From positions 22,872,367-22,936,366 of the forward strand of contig CM056580.1 of the NCBI GenBank assembly GCA_029721435.1: a DNA stretch of 64,000 nt. Direction: 5' to 3'. The position numbers and the translations under genes were made by a program. Below are positions 1-11,661 of this stretch, piece after piece. The stretch is from Gymnothorax reevesii. Lineage: Eukaryota > Chordata > Actinopteri > Anguilliformes > Muraenidae. The first letter of the stretch is position 1; each line of letters opens with the position of its first letter. Under the pieces are notes generated by a model. It was not told the origin of the DNA. It saw only the letters and a program-made list of their open reading frames with translations, and did not search any database.

Positions 1-149
1 CATTAACGTTAAAGTGCCCGGAAAAAAAAAAAAAAAAACAATACTCTAGGATTTTCTGATTTTGCGAATGCACTAGAGTTAAGGTCAGATATTTCCTATA
101 GTGGATTGATAATTAAAGTTTCAATAAGGTTTCCGACCGCTATAAAATA

Positions 150-1048
150 TTGGTTAAAAAAGTCACAGATTTTGTGCTTATCAGTAAGACAACCAGAATC
201 GGTGTGGATAGAATGAAGTAATGAAGAAGGACTATCATTCAGTGACTAACGGTAGTGAAATACCAACAAATCTTCCAAGCATAATCACTGCTCAAGGAAG
301 AGTAATTGAACTAGTTTCAAGTTACAAGTATTTAGGCATTCTTATTGATCATCAGCTAACTTTTAAGTCCCATACTGCAAATCTAGTCATTAAGCTCAAG
401 GTAAAGCTTGGCTTTTACTTTAGAAATAAATCCTGCTTCTCCTTTCCAGCTAGGAAATATCTTGTGTCAGCTACTTTTCCGCCTTTGCTAGATTACGGTG
501 ACTTATTATATATGAATGCTTCTGCACAATGTTTACGGTCTCTGGATACTGTCCATCACTGTGCCTTGCGGTCTGTTACTGGTTTTAAACATCTCACCCA
601 TCATTGTACTCTGTATTCTAAGGCTGAGTGGCCATCACTGTATGTACGTAGGCGTACCCATTGGTTGAATTTTATTTATAAAACCCTCCTTGGGCTGGTC
701 CCTTCTTACTTGTCCATATATCTTTTTCCTCATATATCTGCCCCCTCTGCCTGGAACATCCTTCAGAAGGACTTAAGATTGTCAGAACTGATTTCTGTTA
801 ATGCTTTTGGTTCCATTTTAAAGGATTTAGAACGTGAAAGCATGAAAAACTGTCTCTGTGCCTAATTTACTTATGTATTTATTTTTTTCAATGTTTTGAT
901 ATCGGTGTGTCATTGTCCTTGTATGAAACATATATGTGTCCTTTTTATTTTTGCTGCCCTCTTGGCCAGGTCACTCTTGAAAAAAAGATTTTAAATCTCA
1001 ATGAGTCTTACCTGGTTAAAAAAAGGTTTAATTAAAAAAAAAAAAAAA
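150..1048 (+). pseudogene. 3' end of a LINE (jockey/L2-like) with reverse transcriptase C-terminus and tail
   Basis: An open frame at 221-865 reads like the C-terminal part of a fish non-LTR retrotransposon ORF2. It has the YKYLGILID motif that closes the reverse transcriptase palm/thumb region, then LDYGD, an ALRSVTG stretch and WPSLYVRR, all typical of the region after the catalytic core. The YADD core itself lies upstream and is absent, so this is a 5'-truncated copy; the left limit near 150 is approximate. After the stop at 863-865 there is a 3' UTR ending in the phrase CTTACCTGGTTAAAAAAAGG and an A tract at 1033-1048, the usual tail of this LINE. The clade is not resolved (L2, I/Nimb and jockey lines share these motifs). 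The copy is non-functional. Confidence 0.8.
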
Positions 1049-1400
1049 CTTGGCAATTTTCCAAAATTTTGGCAAATTACCTTGACTTTTTGCCAATGAT
1101 GAGATGAAATATTCAGATTTTGTCTAGTAAGCAACATTTCTTAGTTTTCTGAAAACCTGCCAACAAGAGAGTGCCTGAATTTCCCTAGTTTTAACCCAAG
1201 CTTCATCCCTTACGCGTAGTTCATTGGATAAAGCAACCGAAAACCAAGGATTTCTTTGCTTTTTTACTTTGAGTCTGTAAACCGAAGCATGTGTATCTAC
1301 AGCAAGATTAAACACAGAAGTAAAATGAGCCAACGCTAGGTCAGTTCTGCAGGTGTTCTTGAACAGAGTGTATTTTACCACGCACTTCATGGCTCGTGCA
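1049..1400 (-). pseudogene. Antisense LINE ORF2 fragment (endonuclease-RT linker region)
   Basis: On the minus strand, 1390 to 1124 encodes 88 residues with the motif NPWFSVALSNELRVRDEAW followed by W..FRKLRN. This is the linker between the endonuclease and reverse transcriptase in fish jockey/L2-type ORF2 proteins. After a TAG stop, the same frame continues as TKSEYFISSLAKSQGN and KFWKI, matching the next conserved block, and stops being recognisable exactly at the poly(A) of the plus-strand LINE at 1048. The two fragments are from similar elements in opposite orientation. The simplest reading is that the plus-strand copy inserted into, or beside, this older one. One in-frame stop and loss of both ends make it dead. 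Confidence 0.7.
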
Positions 1401-2111
1401 AAAAACTTATAATTCCCTAGTAATCTGTTTCATTCGCTGAATTCTGACGCTTCAGCATCCAGCAAATGCTCACTCTTTCTTCCTCATCTGACCCACCAGC
1501 TGAGCAGCTACAGGACCTGAGCTGGGGTACATTTCCTCAAGGCGTAGTAGCCAACTTAAGTTAGCAACGTACAAAGTTCGTCCACTCAAAGTCAGTAGTT
1601 CCAGCTGGGCAATTCCACATGAGAGTTACTAAAACAGCAATTTTTAAAAAGTGTTTCATATTAGAAATATATAGGTCTTCATGTAGATGACTCATTTCCA
1701 AATCAGACACTGAAAATGTTTTGAAATATCTTTGACGGTCTTCTCAAAATTTAGATTTGAATTTTGTAATTTTTTTTTAGCTCCCGGACAAAGATCAAAG
1801 GTTATTTTTTCCAAAGCCGAGAACTCCTAAAAGATATTTAGCCATTTCCTGGTATTTACTGTATTTCCATACTGTGGTAGCCAACATATTTGAGACGAAG
1901 TCATTGCTGGAAATTGAAACACAAAATTCCAGTGGCTCATTGTGAAATTTGTCATTATTCAACATAATTCCATTACCAAAATTTCAGTATAGTTCTCTTC
2001 ATCATCTTATTTCTGCATTTATTTTATTGTTATTAAGAATTCTTCTTCCTTCTCTATACTGAATTTCAGACATTAACCTCTCTAATACTTAGCTGTAATC
2101 CTGGAAAATTT

Positions 2112-3962
2112 GTGGTAACGGAATTACATGGTAACGGAATTACACCAGTAACAGAATTACAGAATCATTCTGAAAGCCAGTGAAAAACAGAAGATAGCAC
2201 AAGGTGGCATGAGGACTTTATGGAGCATAGTGGTTCATTGTTTTAGACTTCTATAATTGAGTGTTTCTTCCAGTGAGTTAACCCTTTATTGGGCAAAGAA
2301 CCATATTTATTAACTTCAGTCGGCATCCAAAGTGGCGCCCCCATACAAAGTGGCGATTTCTCCCAGCCAATGAGAGAAAATCAAGCTATATCACTGGCAG
2401 TGACATCAGGGTGTTCAACCAATCAGCAGTGGCTTAGAGCGTGTCAAACTTCTTTTCTTCTCCAACCCTCTCACAGAGCAGCTGCGTGCCCTCACCCAGG
2501 CCCACTCACAAGGACCTAACATCATTGCTCACGAAAGAAAACAGATGAAAACTCAAGCATTAAAAGTTGAAAAGGTTTGCTAAAAGGTGAGATAGGTGCT
2601 GTTTAGGTAAGATTTCTAGAAATTAGTGAGATTTTGCGTGAAAAACAAAAAATTTGGTGGTGAGGCCATATTTGATCATACGCCCTTTTCACCTAAGCCA
2701 AGAGCAAGCGATGGTTAGACTATTTATGGACATACGCCCAATGCACAGTACTTTTTCAGTCAGCTTCTTAGGGTATTTTTTGTGCCTTATAAAGGGTAAA
2801 GTTTCCATAACCAGCGCAAGAATTATACTACGGCCTAGCGGCTATTGCCGTGGTTGGCCCCCTGTGTGGCCGTCATGCCCAACTACCCAAAAGGCTAGTT
2901 TGGCTAGCCCTTTTTTCAAGTGGCAATTATTTCTAAAAATTACCCTAAGTGGCGATTTTCTGTGGCTCCCATCGTCACTCTGCGCTAGACTTCTGAGCAC
3001 TTTGTGCGACCAATGACTCGCCCACTCACTCACGAATACAGCAACGTTGTGTGAGGTTTGCATCCAACAACAATACATCCTTCCTTCCTTCCTTTTGCCT
3101 AGACTTGATCAAAATTTTGGTTCAACAGGAGGTCAGCAACACAAACATCATTTATGAAACCAATTTTCAATTGCTTTGTTGTTTTGAGTATAATAAATTT
3201 AGTAGATTATCAGAAAATGTAATTCCGTTACCATTTTGAAATTCTGTTACCACTGTCTCTTTCTGATAAATGGCATCCTACAAAATATCTGTGAACATAC
3301 CAGTCAATATAAACTTACCATGGCCTGGTCTACACCCTAGGCCACCAACTTGAGCTTAAACCTACTGCCTATCATTGCCAGATTTCAGAGAAATGCCTGT
3401 AAAATAAAGGCAAAAATAATGGCACTTTTTTCTGCCGTAATTCTGTTGCCAACACTTTCACCTTCGTATAGCTTTCTACAAAATAGATTACCCCAAACTC
3501 TGTTATACAGCTCAGTAGGCATGCCAGTGGAACTGATAAAAGCACAGGCAAGAAGCTACTGCATTGGAGTAATAGATGGCAGGTAAAAATGACATGAAAA
3601 TTACTCTTGATCATGACTCCGTCACCGTGGAATTGCCCAACTATGTAAGTTAGCATCTGTACTTTTGAGAAACGCACCCATTTGGTCAGTGAAGTAACTA
3701 ATTCATAAAGACAAACTCATCAAGACAATCACCTAAACCTGCCTATCTGGGTTACAATTTGCCAGCCAAAGTCTCCACTGATGCAGGATAGCTTAGTAGG
3801 GTGAGTCACTGAACACAAAGCCAGTGCTTTCAGAGTAATTACACAACATTTGACGTTTTGAGCAAATGCTTTAATAGAAAGACCCATTCCAAAATGTCAC
3901 AAATCTTTGCCTTGGAAAAAAGTTAATAAATAAAAACAATTTGCATTCATAATTCCGTTAAA
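2112..3962. mobile_element. Possible DNA transposon with inverted clusters of GTAACGGAATTAC motifs
   Basis: Three direct copies of a GGTAACGGAATTACA-like motif lie at 2114-2128, 2130-2143 and 2148-2162. The reverse complement appears four times on the right: 3219-3234, 3238-3252, 3434-3452 and, partial, 3949-3960. Opposite-facing clusters of a short motif at the two ends of a segment look like subterminal repeats of a DNA transposon. No transposase frame is visible between them. The motif AAGTGGCGATTT also recurs at about 2331, 2347 and 2950. Exact ends and a target duplication could not be set. The family is not recognised. Confidence 0.35.
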
Positions 3963-4900
3963 TATTTATATTCCAATCTGGTGGTGCCACTGCCATTGCG
4001 CAGCCAACTTATGCTCCTCTGGTGGTCTTGGATAATCCTCGACCAGGTATTTATTTATTTATTTTCTAAACCAGAGTCCGTATACACGTTATGCGGTAAA
4101 TATACTTCTAGGCCTCATATATCCGTGCTGGGATGAAGGGGGTGGTTTGTCCGTCAGCAAATGCACGAACTGCTCATTTTATCCTTCACATGTATCAATG
4201 TGGACAAACGAGGGAATTATGCAGCACTGTACGGACATCAACGCACATGCCAATGTTACATCGTGGTCAGAACCTCTAATTTAATATCGCTCAACACATG
4301 GAAACGGCATGAGATCACATTTCACCATCGCCTGTTCCAAGATGAAACTACACGTGTCTGATCTGTAGACAGGTGACCCCAGAACAGCCACAGACAGCTC
4401 TATACTCAAAGCACGGTATATCTCGAAATCGTTTAACGTTAACGTTTACTAGCTAATGTCAGTTAACTCCGCAAAAGCAAAATACCAGCACCCAGTGTCT
4501 TCTGTACAAGCAGTTTGTTGACGTTTAGCCGCTTCCACGCTGTAACTTACGCGAAACGAATTTTGGCAAGGTAGATTACATTCAAAGGCACTGCAAAGAA
4601 ACGCGTGTATTCGGGTCTTTGTATTGACTTTGTATGTAATCTGTAGTGCAAAAAAAAATCGTTTAGCATCCGGTGAGAAAGCAGCTTTAACGTCACGAAT
4701 TTTGTTAATTGGGTATCGCATGCAACGAATATCTTTTCTGAACAATTCTGGCCAATTGAGGACAGTCCGACAGAATATTTTGAGTTAACCTAACGCAGCG
4801 TAGAAACAAAACATTGACGGGAGCCGTTTGCGAAAAATCATTCGTGTTCATACTTCCTGGCAGAATCCAAAACGTAAAGCAACCAGATTCATCTGTAACA
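3963..4900. other. No recognisable feature
   Basis: Mixed-composition DNA with slightly more CpG after 4380. Short open frames on both strands show no family signature. GTTAAC palindromes at about 4434-4446 are the only local pattern. Confidence 0.4.
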
Positions 4901-4904
4901 AGCT

Positions 4905-5216
4905 TTGAAGACACCCAGACTACAATTTAGCCACACAACTTTCTCACTGATACAAAATGTTCAGCACAACTCGTTTCTTACCGGTGAACTTCCGGGATAC
5001 CAAGAGCGGAGGGGAGACGATGGAACAGCAAATGCTATTCGGTGCAGGCGGTTTCAAGACGCCCTTTCTGGGGAACTGTACACACTATTGAGGTCCTTCT
5101 ACCGCGGCTGCAACTTGCAGAGAGAAGCGCGCAGAGTGGTCCTGACACCTGATGGAAAACTGTACCTTTGAACAGTTGTCATATTTAACACGCAAATGTT
5201 GCATTAATAAATTTAA
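4905..5216 (+). other. Small CpG-bearing island with ETS-like site and possible terminal or first exon
   Basis: This stretch is richer in G+C and CpG than its neighbours. It holds an 88-codon frame (4905-5171) whose last 40 residues look protein-like (LSGELYTLLRSFYRG, then VVLTPDGKLYL), but I do not recognise it. An AATAAA at about 5205 is followed by an A tract. Near 4990 lies CTTCCGG, an ETS/GABP-type site on the minus strand, and an ATG at 5019 opens a 23-codon frame right after it. On the minus strand CACCG is followed by GTAAGAAA, a fair splice donor. The parts could mean a small bidirectional promoter, a last exon with its poly(A) signal, or a retroposed fragment; the sequence does not decide. 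Confidence 0.25.
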
Positions 5217-5781
5217 AAAAAAAAAACTGTGCTTCTTTCGGTCAACCCGTGTATCACTGTGAGCAGGATATAGGCTACATTGCCTATTCCAACTATATTC
5301 TGTTTCCTCTCATCAAACTTAACTCATCCGGTTGGTAGGCTCACATTCTGAGTGAAAATCACGTGCTTGTGTGTGATTCACCAAAAGAATATTAATTCAG
5401 TTTACAAAATGATTTAAAAAAATGCCTGTTTATTGTATACAAACAGATGGTAATAGGTAATGAATGAAACAGCCAAATCAGTGAAACAAAAATATGGTAA
5501 ATCCTTCACTGTCAATGAATTAAATATTACGCAACAAAATGTGATGCAATACGCTTTTGCAATCTCTAGTTGTTTTTGTCATGCTTTTTGGTTAACTATG
5601 ATAAAATTGTATTGGAGGTTTTTGCTTTTCTTTCAGTTTATTTATGGAATACTACAAGAAAGAAGGGGTAAACAGGGTAGCTATATCTTTCCTCCAAAAT
5701 CATACACAGTGGTTATTTAAACAATTGATTTAAACAATAAGAAAAAATGTGGGCCCTTATCCAGACCTCAAAGGAAAAGTG

Positions 5782-5797
5782 TTTCTCTCTCTCTCTT

Positions 5798-5851
<54 letters not shown>
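5782..5851 (+). repeat. (CT)n microsatellite
   Basis: About 70 bases of CT dinucleotides, interrupted by TTT in the first half and uninterrupted over the last 40 bases. Confidence 0.97.
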
Positions 5852-5853
<2 letters not shown>

Positions 5854-6293
5854 CTTCAGTGAAGTCAAATTTGAACATTTTGATACATGCATCTTCCTGA
5901 TGACAGTTACTTGGTGTTGAAATGTCTTTCAGGACATGAATACACATATCTGGCCATCAAATCCCAATCCGGCCCTGTATTTTGTTTCTTCTAGATAAGT
6001 GGTTGAAAATTACTGTAATTACTTACTAGATGGATGGAAACTGCCACATTGAAGTGAGCAGTGCATTACAGGTTTATGGAACTTCAAACTACAGGTTTGC
6101 TGAACTTGTAACTATGGAAATAAGCATGACTGAATTACTCCTAAGGCCAATTTTGCATGACTTTTTTAATGATCATTGACTCATGCTCAGACATCTTAAA
6201 AGCACTACCTTGTACAAAAACTATTACAAGACACAATAATGTCGACGATGCATGCAGCTTTATTGCTGGGCTTACTCAACAATTTTGTAATTT

Positions 6294-6318
6294 CAATAAA
6301 TAAATAAATAAATAAAAA
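6294..6318 (+). repeat. (AATA)n microsatellite
   Basis: Six tandem AATA units in AT-rich DNA. Confidence 0.9.
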
Positions 6319-9297
6319 ATCCCTTAGTTTTCTTTCACAATTTCATGCATTTAGAACAAAATGAAACTATTCAATTGTATCCCTTCATGTTTTGGTAGTT
6401 ATCAGTATCAGTTATTGATGAATGATTGACTAATGGCATTTTTTGGTATCTGGCTGTCAAATTTATCATGCACTCACATAACATACAGCTGGATATCACC
6501 TCTAGCAACACAACAGTGTCTAAGTTCTCATACCAACGTGCCACTCGCAAGAGCATTATTGGACACAGGAGGTATTGAAGTCTGCTGTAGGAGGTGGCCG
6601 TCAGACGTGCCTGAGTGATGTGATTATCATTAAGTTTCATCAAGTCTTATGTTTGACTTTGCTTTGAGAGAAAAATGGATGAATTCGTAAGATTACCATA
6701 AATCAAGCTGGACTGGGGCAAAGTTTATTCACTGCAGATAGCCTCATTCATGACAAAAATTACTGAAAGACAGTGGCAAAATATGGCAATTAGATAATCT
6801 TACTGGAGATTTCGTGGGCTGAGGATTCAGCCACTTTTCTACACTTTTCATTAAAAATTATGTTCTACCACAGAAATAATCTCAGTATTAACAGGGACTA
6901 TGTCCTGATATAATTTTTTCAATGATAGATGGCAGCTGGGAGAAACATTCAGAAAATGCATAGTACTTAGTATGAATTTTCAGTCCACTTCAGTTTAAAA
7001 AGTTCTATGTCCACATTGTCCAATCAGGTGAGCTGGATATAGGGTGACCTGATCAGGTTGACAAGATCGCTGAGCAAAGGTGCTGTCCACTCTACCATTT
7101 CGAAGCAAAATCCCTCTAATATACCAAATTCAAGGTTGTAAGATGATGAAATCTGGGATATTTTAGATAGGTATGTACTCCAGCACTTGAATGAACCGTG
7201 TATGTCTTAAAGCCCTTCATTTATCTTATTCCAGGGGGCCATTTAAGATAGTACTACTTGATTTTCAATCTTATATTTTATGCATTGCAAGATGTATGAG
7301 TATGCACACGAATAAGAACAATATGATGGACATAGTACTTGTTGAAACTAAGCCCAAGGTCAGAGTTTGTTTACAATGTAGTGTGCATCATGTCTGCATT
7401 AAATGTACTCAGATGAACTTGTACTGACTATAGAGATGGGAGCAGTTGACACTGACCCCCTCAAGACTCCAGAGCTCATTTCAGGGTTACAAGGTTTGTT
7501 TCCTATTTACTTTCACACAGGACGCGGCTGCCCATTGTTTGTGATTATTATTGTCAGATACTCTGTTTTTCTTTCAAATTCTGTATTAACTTTTACTATG
7601 AACATGTAATTTGTAGATTTGGGTGGAGTCACATTGTTGTGTTATTTTTTTTAAAAACACAAGGCAAGACAGAACTTTGTGACTAAACATTTCTGGAAAT
7701 TCAAGGAGCTATCTAGGATTAGAACCATATAGGTACAAAATGTATGTCATTTTGAAAATTCCAAAGTTCTTTATCTCCATTTACATTTTCCTAGATCCCC
7801 AATCTAAAAATTCAATGAAAGGTATAACTTCATGATATTATACCTTTGAGACCCAATTACTCACCTGAATATAAATATGTGAAGTGAGAAATTATGATGC
7901 AGCAAAATTTCACAAAGTGGAAATGGGTCCAGTTCATTCTCAGCCCACGATTTATCTTTTCTGTAATGTAAACCAAAAAATAAATGCCTGAAAAACTAAC
8001 ATTATTTCAGTCCAGATTGCAACTCTGCTGTGAGCTTTGCTTACTTGAATGTGAAATAAAGTAGCACAAAATGACTGTGCACGGTAATTGCTGACATTGC
8101 TCATTCAACTCCTCTGCCTTTAGTGAAGACACATACAGGAGAGAAAATTAATTAAAAGACACAAGGAACCTCTGACACAGCACAAGCACTGAGCAATGAG
8201 TTTGAGCCACTGTGTACCGACAGTGAAAGGTTCTGATACTTTCTTAAGCAGTAGTCAGACATCGTCTGAGGTTAATAAATGTTGCATTCAGTCAAGAGAC
8301 TTGCTGTTGGTGTATATCAAAAAAATATATCAGTGCTTAGAAAATAATTACTATTCTCAGTATGCATGAAATATCAGACTCATATAGTGAGTAAACATGC
8401 ATTTATTCAAATCCTGAATTACATAGTGGATAAAAGGTGCAGTGGGGCATGTTGTTGCAAGGAGAGGCAAGGTCAAAGTTGTGTTAATCTTATTAGCTCC
8501 AAACGATTTGGCATCCCTCGTATAACAAATTTTGCTCAATTGCAAAACTACTTACCAATTCATGATTCTGATTGTGCTCACAGTATGAGTTGTCACCGAG
8601 AGGTTTGGGGCATGTGGTGCTGATTATATCCATGCGTCATCACCTTTGCTGGCAGCAGGTCATAACAAGAATGAGCATTCATGGGGGGGTCTGGATGACA
8701 ACCTGAGGTGGGGATTTCCTCCATCGGCCGAGTGTGAGTTGAGACTTTCATGTCGAAGAGTAGGGTCATATTCTCTCCCCCTGTAGGAATCTGAATATTT
8801 GCAAATTGTTGGCCATGATCGATATGATCTATCCTGCCTGTAGATGATGGAGCTACACTATGTGAATTTACTTAACATCACAGGTTTTTGTTTTTGTTCA
8901 TTACCTGTAAATCGACCATTCCATGACAACTTTAAATGCTTACTGTCACTTTCCATTGCCCTGCTGTCCCCTTGAGGATTAAGTTTTTGACTGTTATATA
9001 CTTGTTGCTCTTGCAATGAAAAGTTAAAATTCGCTGAATTGACCAGTAGGTTACATAGAAATGTTATGGAATAAAAGGCTGATGGCATTCCTGAACAATG
9101 CCCTGAAAATTAGTACAAACATTGTTGCATGTCTCAGTGGCAATACCACTTGAATATAGAAAAAGTAAATCACAGTGGATTACATCCTAACTGTTTGAAG
9201 GAAGAACTGGAGGAAGATTCATAAACTCACTGGCGCTATCCTACTTTGTACATACTCCAAAGTTAGGGGTATTTAACACTCTTTATGACAAAATATA

Positions 9298-9553
9298 CAG
9301 CACCTTAGGAAGTATTAGGAACATCTGCACACCTGCTTATTCATGCAATTATCCAATCAGCCAATAAAATAAGTAGGAGTGCAATATGCAAGATCATGTG
9401 GGCACAGGTCGGGAGCTTCAGTTAACATTGTCATCAAACCCTGGGATGGGGGAAAAAATGTGGTCTCACACTTTGACCAATGCCTGGTAGTTGGTGGCTG
9501 GCAGCATGGTCTGAGTATTTCTGAAACTGCTGACCTCCAGGAATTTTTATGTT
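9298..9553 (+). mobile_element. Tc1-like element, left half (split by insertion)
   Basis: The text matches the left end and transposase start region of a common fish Tc1-like family: a TATTAGGAACATCTG-type terminus, then GCTTATTCATGCAATTA, a GGTCGGGAGCTTCAGTTAAC leader, and an N-terminal coding stretch with GTCTGAGTATTTCTGAAACTG (the second helix of the paired-like domain). The match stops at 9553, where an ISRm11-like element begins, and resumes at 11172. The coding sequence is broken by indels. Confidence 0.7.
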
Positions 9554-9864
9554 CAGCCCCAATTCCGAAAGAGTTGGGACAAAGTGTAAATTGCGAAGAA
9601 AATCAAAACGCAATGACTTTCAAATCACACCAGCCAGTATTTTATTCACAATAGAACAGAGATAACAGCAAATGTTGAAACTGAGAAATTTTACAATTTT
9701 ATCCACAAAATGCGCACATTTCAAATTTGATGGCTGTTACAGGTCTCAAAAAAGTTGGGACAGGGGCCTGTTTACCATGGTGTAGCATCCCCTCTTCTTT
9801 TTGACACAAAGTGGAGGCGTCTGGGCATTAAGGAGACAAGTTTCTTGAGTTAAGCCATTGGAAT

Positions 9865-10745
9865 TTAATCCCAGTCTCGTTTAATACAGGCTTCCCGCTG
9901 TTGGAGAGTCTGGGGTCTCCTTTGACTGACTTTTCGTTTAATTATGCACCAAATGTTCTCAATCGGTGAAAGATCAGGACTGCAGGCGGGCCAGTTCAGC
10001 ACACAGACTCTTCTACTAAGAAGTTTTAATAGCTGCAGTATGTGGTTTTGCATTGTCCTGCTGAAATACACAAGGCTTTCCCTGGAATAGATGTTGTCTG
10101 GAGGGGAGCATACGTTGCTCTAAAACTTTTATATACCTTTCAGCATTCATGGTGCTTTTTACTTTAAAATGTAAGTGTCCCACACCATATGCACTAATGC
10201 AGCCCCATACCGTCAGAGATGCAGGCTTTTGTACTGAACGCTGATAACAGGAGGGGAGGTCATTCTCCTCTTTAGCCCGGAGGATATGACGCACATGATT
10301 TCCAACAAGAATGTCAATTTTGGACTCGTCTGACCACAGGAAACTTTGCCACTTTGCTACAGTCCATTTTAAATGAGCCTTGGCCCACAGAACACGGCGG
10401 GGCTTCTGGATCATGCTCAACAAGGGCTTCCTTTTTGTATTATAGAGTTTTGGTGGCATCTGTGGATGGCACAGTGGACTGTGTTTACAGACAGTGGTTT
10501 CTTGAAGTATTCCTGAGCCGATTCAGTAATGTCAATGACAGAATCATGCTGGTGAGTGATGCAGTGGCGTCTGAGGGCTCGATAATCACGGGCACCAGCA
10601 AAGGTCTTCGGCCTTGTCCCTTATGCACAGATTTTTCCAGTTTCTCTGAATCTTTTGATGATGATGCGCTGATGCATTTTTTTCACAAGCCTTCACAGGT
10701 TGGAGAGCCTCTGGCCATCTTTACTTCTGAGACTCAGCCTCTCTA
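9865..10745 (-). pseudogene. ISRm11-like DDE transposase pseudogene, copy A
   Basis: Read on the minus strand. The frame at 10459-10016 carries LWSDESKID (first catalytic Asp), [11 protein letters not shown] and [11 protein letters not shown] (second catalytic Asp). A frameshift near 10070-10016 moves the protein to the frame 10071-9865, which carries WPACSPDLSPIENIW, the third catalytic block, with Asp and Glu still visible. The start of the protein lies at about 10745-10460. There the helix-turn-helix region has lost roughly 75 bases compared with copy B and contains stops. So the catalytic residues survive but the DNA-binding domain and the frame do not. The protein would bind the terminal repeats and move the element by cut and paste; this copy cannot be active. 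Confidence 0.85.
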
Positions 10746-11050
10746 AGACATCCCTTCATAGCCAATCATGTTACACACTTGATGCCAGTTCACTGAATTA
10801 CTCAATAAATGTTCTTTCAGCTGATTCTTCTATATATTAATTTTATATATTAATTGCCTTTTCGGCCCTTTTTTTGCCGGTGTCCCAACTTTTTTGAGAC
10901 CTGTTGCAGCCGGAAAATTTGAAATAAGCTAATTTTCTGGATAAAAATGTAATATGTCAGTTTCAACATTTGAAATATTATTTGTGTTCTATTGTAAATA
11001 ACATATTGGCTCATGTGACCTGAAAGTCGTAGCATTTAGATTTTTTTCAC

Positions 11051-11135
11051 AATTGAAGCACCTATTACTAAAACCCCATAAGTCACACTTGACTTGACTT
11101 GACTTGTGGGGTTTTAGTAATCAGTGCTTCAATTT
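11051..11135. repeat. Long imperfect hairpin inside the ISRm11-like element
   Basis: Two 34-base arms (11051-11084 and 11101-11135, about three mismatches) flank a loop with GACTTGACTTGACTTG. It sits between the right terminal repeat and the transposase start, where other copies of this family do not have it, so it is either a local inverted duplication or a tiny insertion. Confidence 0.8.
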
Positions 11136-11171
11136 GCACTTCATACCAGCTATTTCGGAATTGGGGTTGTA

Positions 11172-11661
11172 CAAGACTAACAAGAGTTTACACAGAATGG
11201 AGTGGAAAAAATAAACATCCAGTGCGCATCAGCTCTACAGATGCACCTTGTTAATGAGAGGTTAGAGGAGAATGTCTGGATTGTTTCGAGCTGATAGAAA
11301 GGCCACAGTACCTTGACTAAACACTCTTTGCAAGTGAGGTGAGCACAAAGGCATTTCAGAGTGTGCAACACATCCACCCTTGAAGCAGATGGGCTCTAAC
11401 AGCAGATGACCATGTCATGTTCCTCTCACCTTTTCCAATACCAGATATCTGAGGCTGCCGAAGTTACAGGCTTACCATAAATGGACAGCTGAAGACTGGA
11501 AAACATAGCTTGATATGATGAATCCTGATTTCTTTAATGACATGCAAATGGTAGGGTCAGATTTTGTACCATAAGAGTGAATCCATTGACCAAACTTGTC
11601 TTTTGGCATTAGTTCAGGCGAGTGGTGGTGCTGTTATGATGTGAGGACACTTTGGGTCTCT
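11172..11661 (+). mobile_element. Tc1-like element, continuation after the insertion
   Basis: Continues the transposase coding region interrupted at 9553: CAAGAGTTTACACAGAATGG, then a stretch equivalent to the linker (GAGAATGTCTGGATTG), and a block that corresponds to the first catalytic region (GCTTGATATGATGAATCCTG). The match fades at about 11661 near the phrase GACACTTTGGGTC, so roughly the last 40% of the element, with the second and third catalytic residues, is missing. Confidence 0.7.

Larger units (their letters stand above)
5217..9297. other. Intergenic stretch without recognisable genes
   Basis: Apart from the two simple repeats listed separately, I see only short frames without family signatures in AT-rich DNA. 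No terminal inverted repeats or RNA genes were recognised. Confidence 0.45.
9554..11169 (-). mobile_element. ISRm11/IS630-like Tc1-mariner element, copy A
   Basis: The ends are inverted repeats: CAGCCCCAATTCCGAAA at 9554 and TTTCGGAATTGGGGTTG ending at 11169. The right flank carries the expected TA (11170-11171); on the left it has become TT. A second internal repeat, AAAAAAGTTGGGACA near 9750 and its complement TCCCAACTTTTTTGAGA near 10882, is typical of this family. The element lies inside an older Tc1-like copy and is therefore younger than it. Length is about 1.62 kb, close to full size for the family. The transposase is on the minus strand and is broken (see the pseudogene entry). A related copy lies at 43342-44312. 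Confidence 0.85.
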
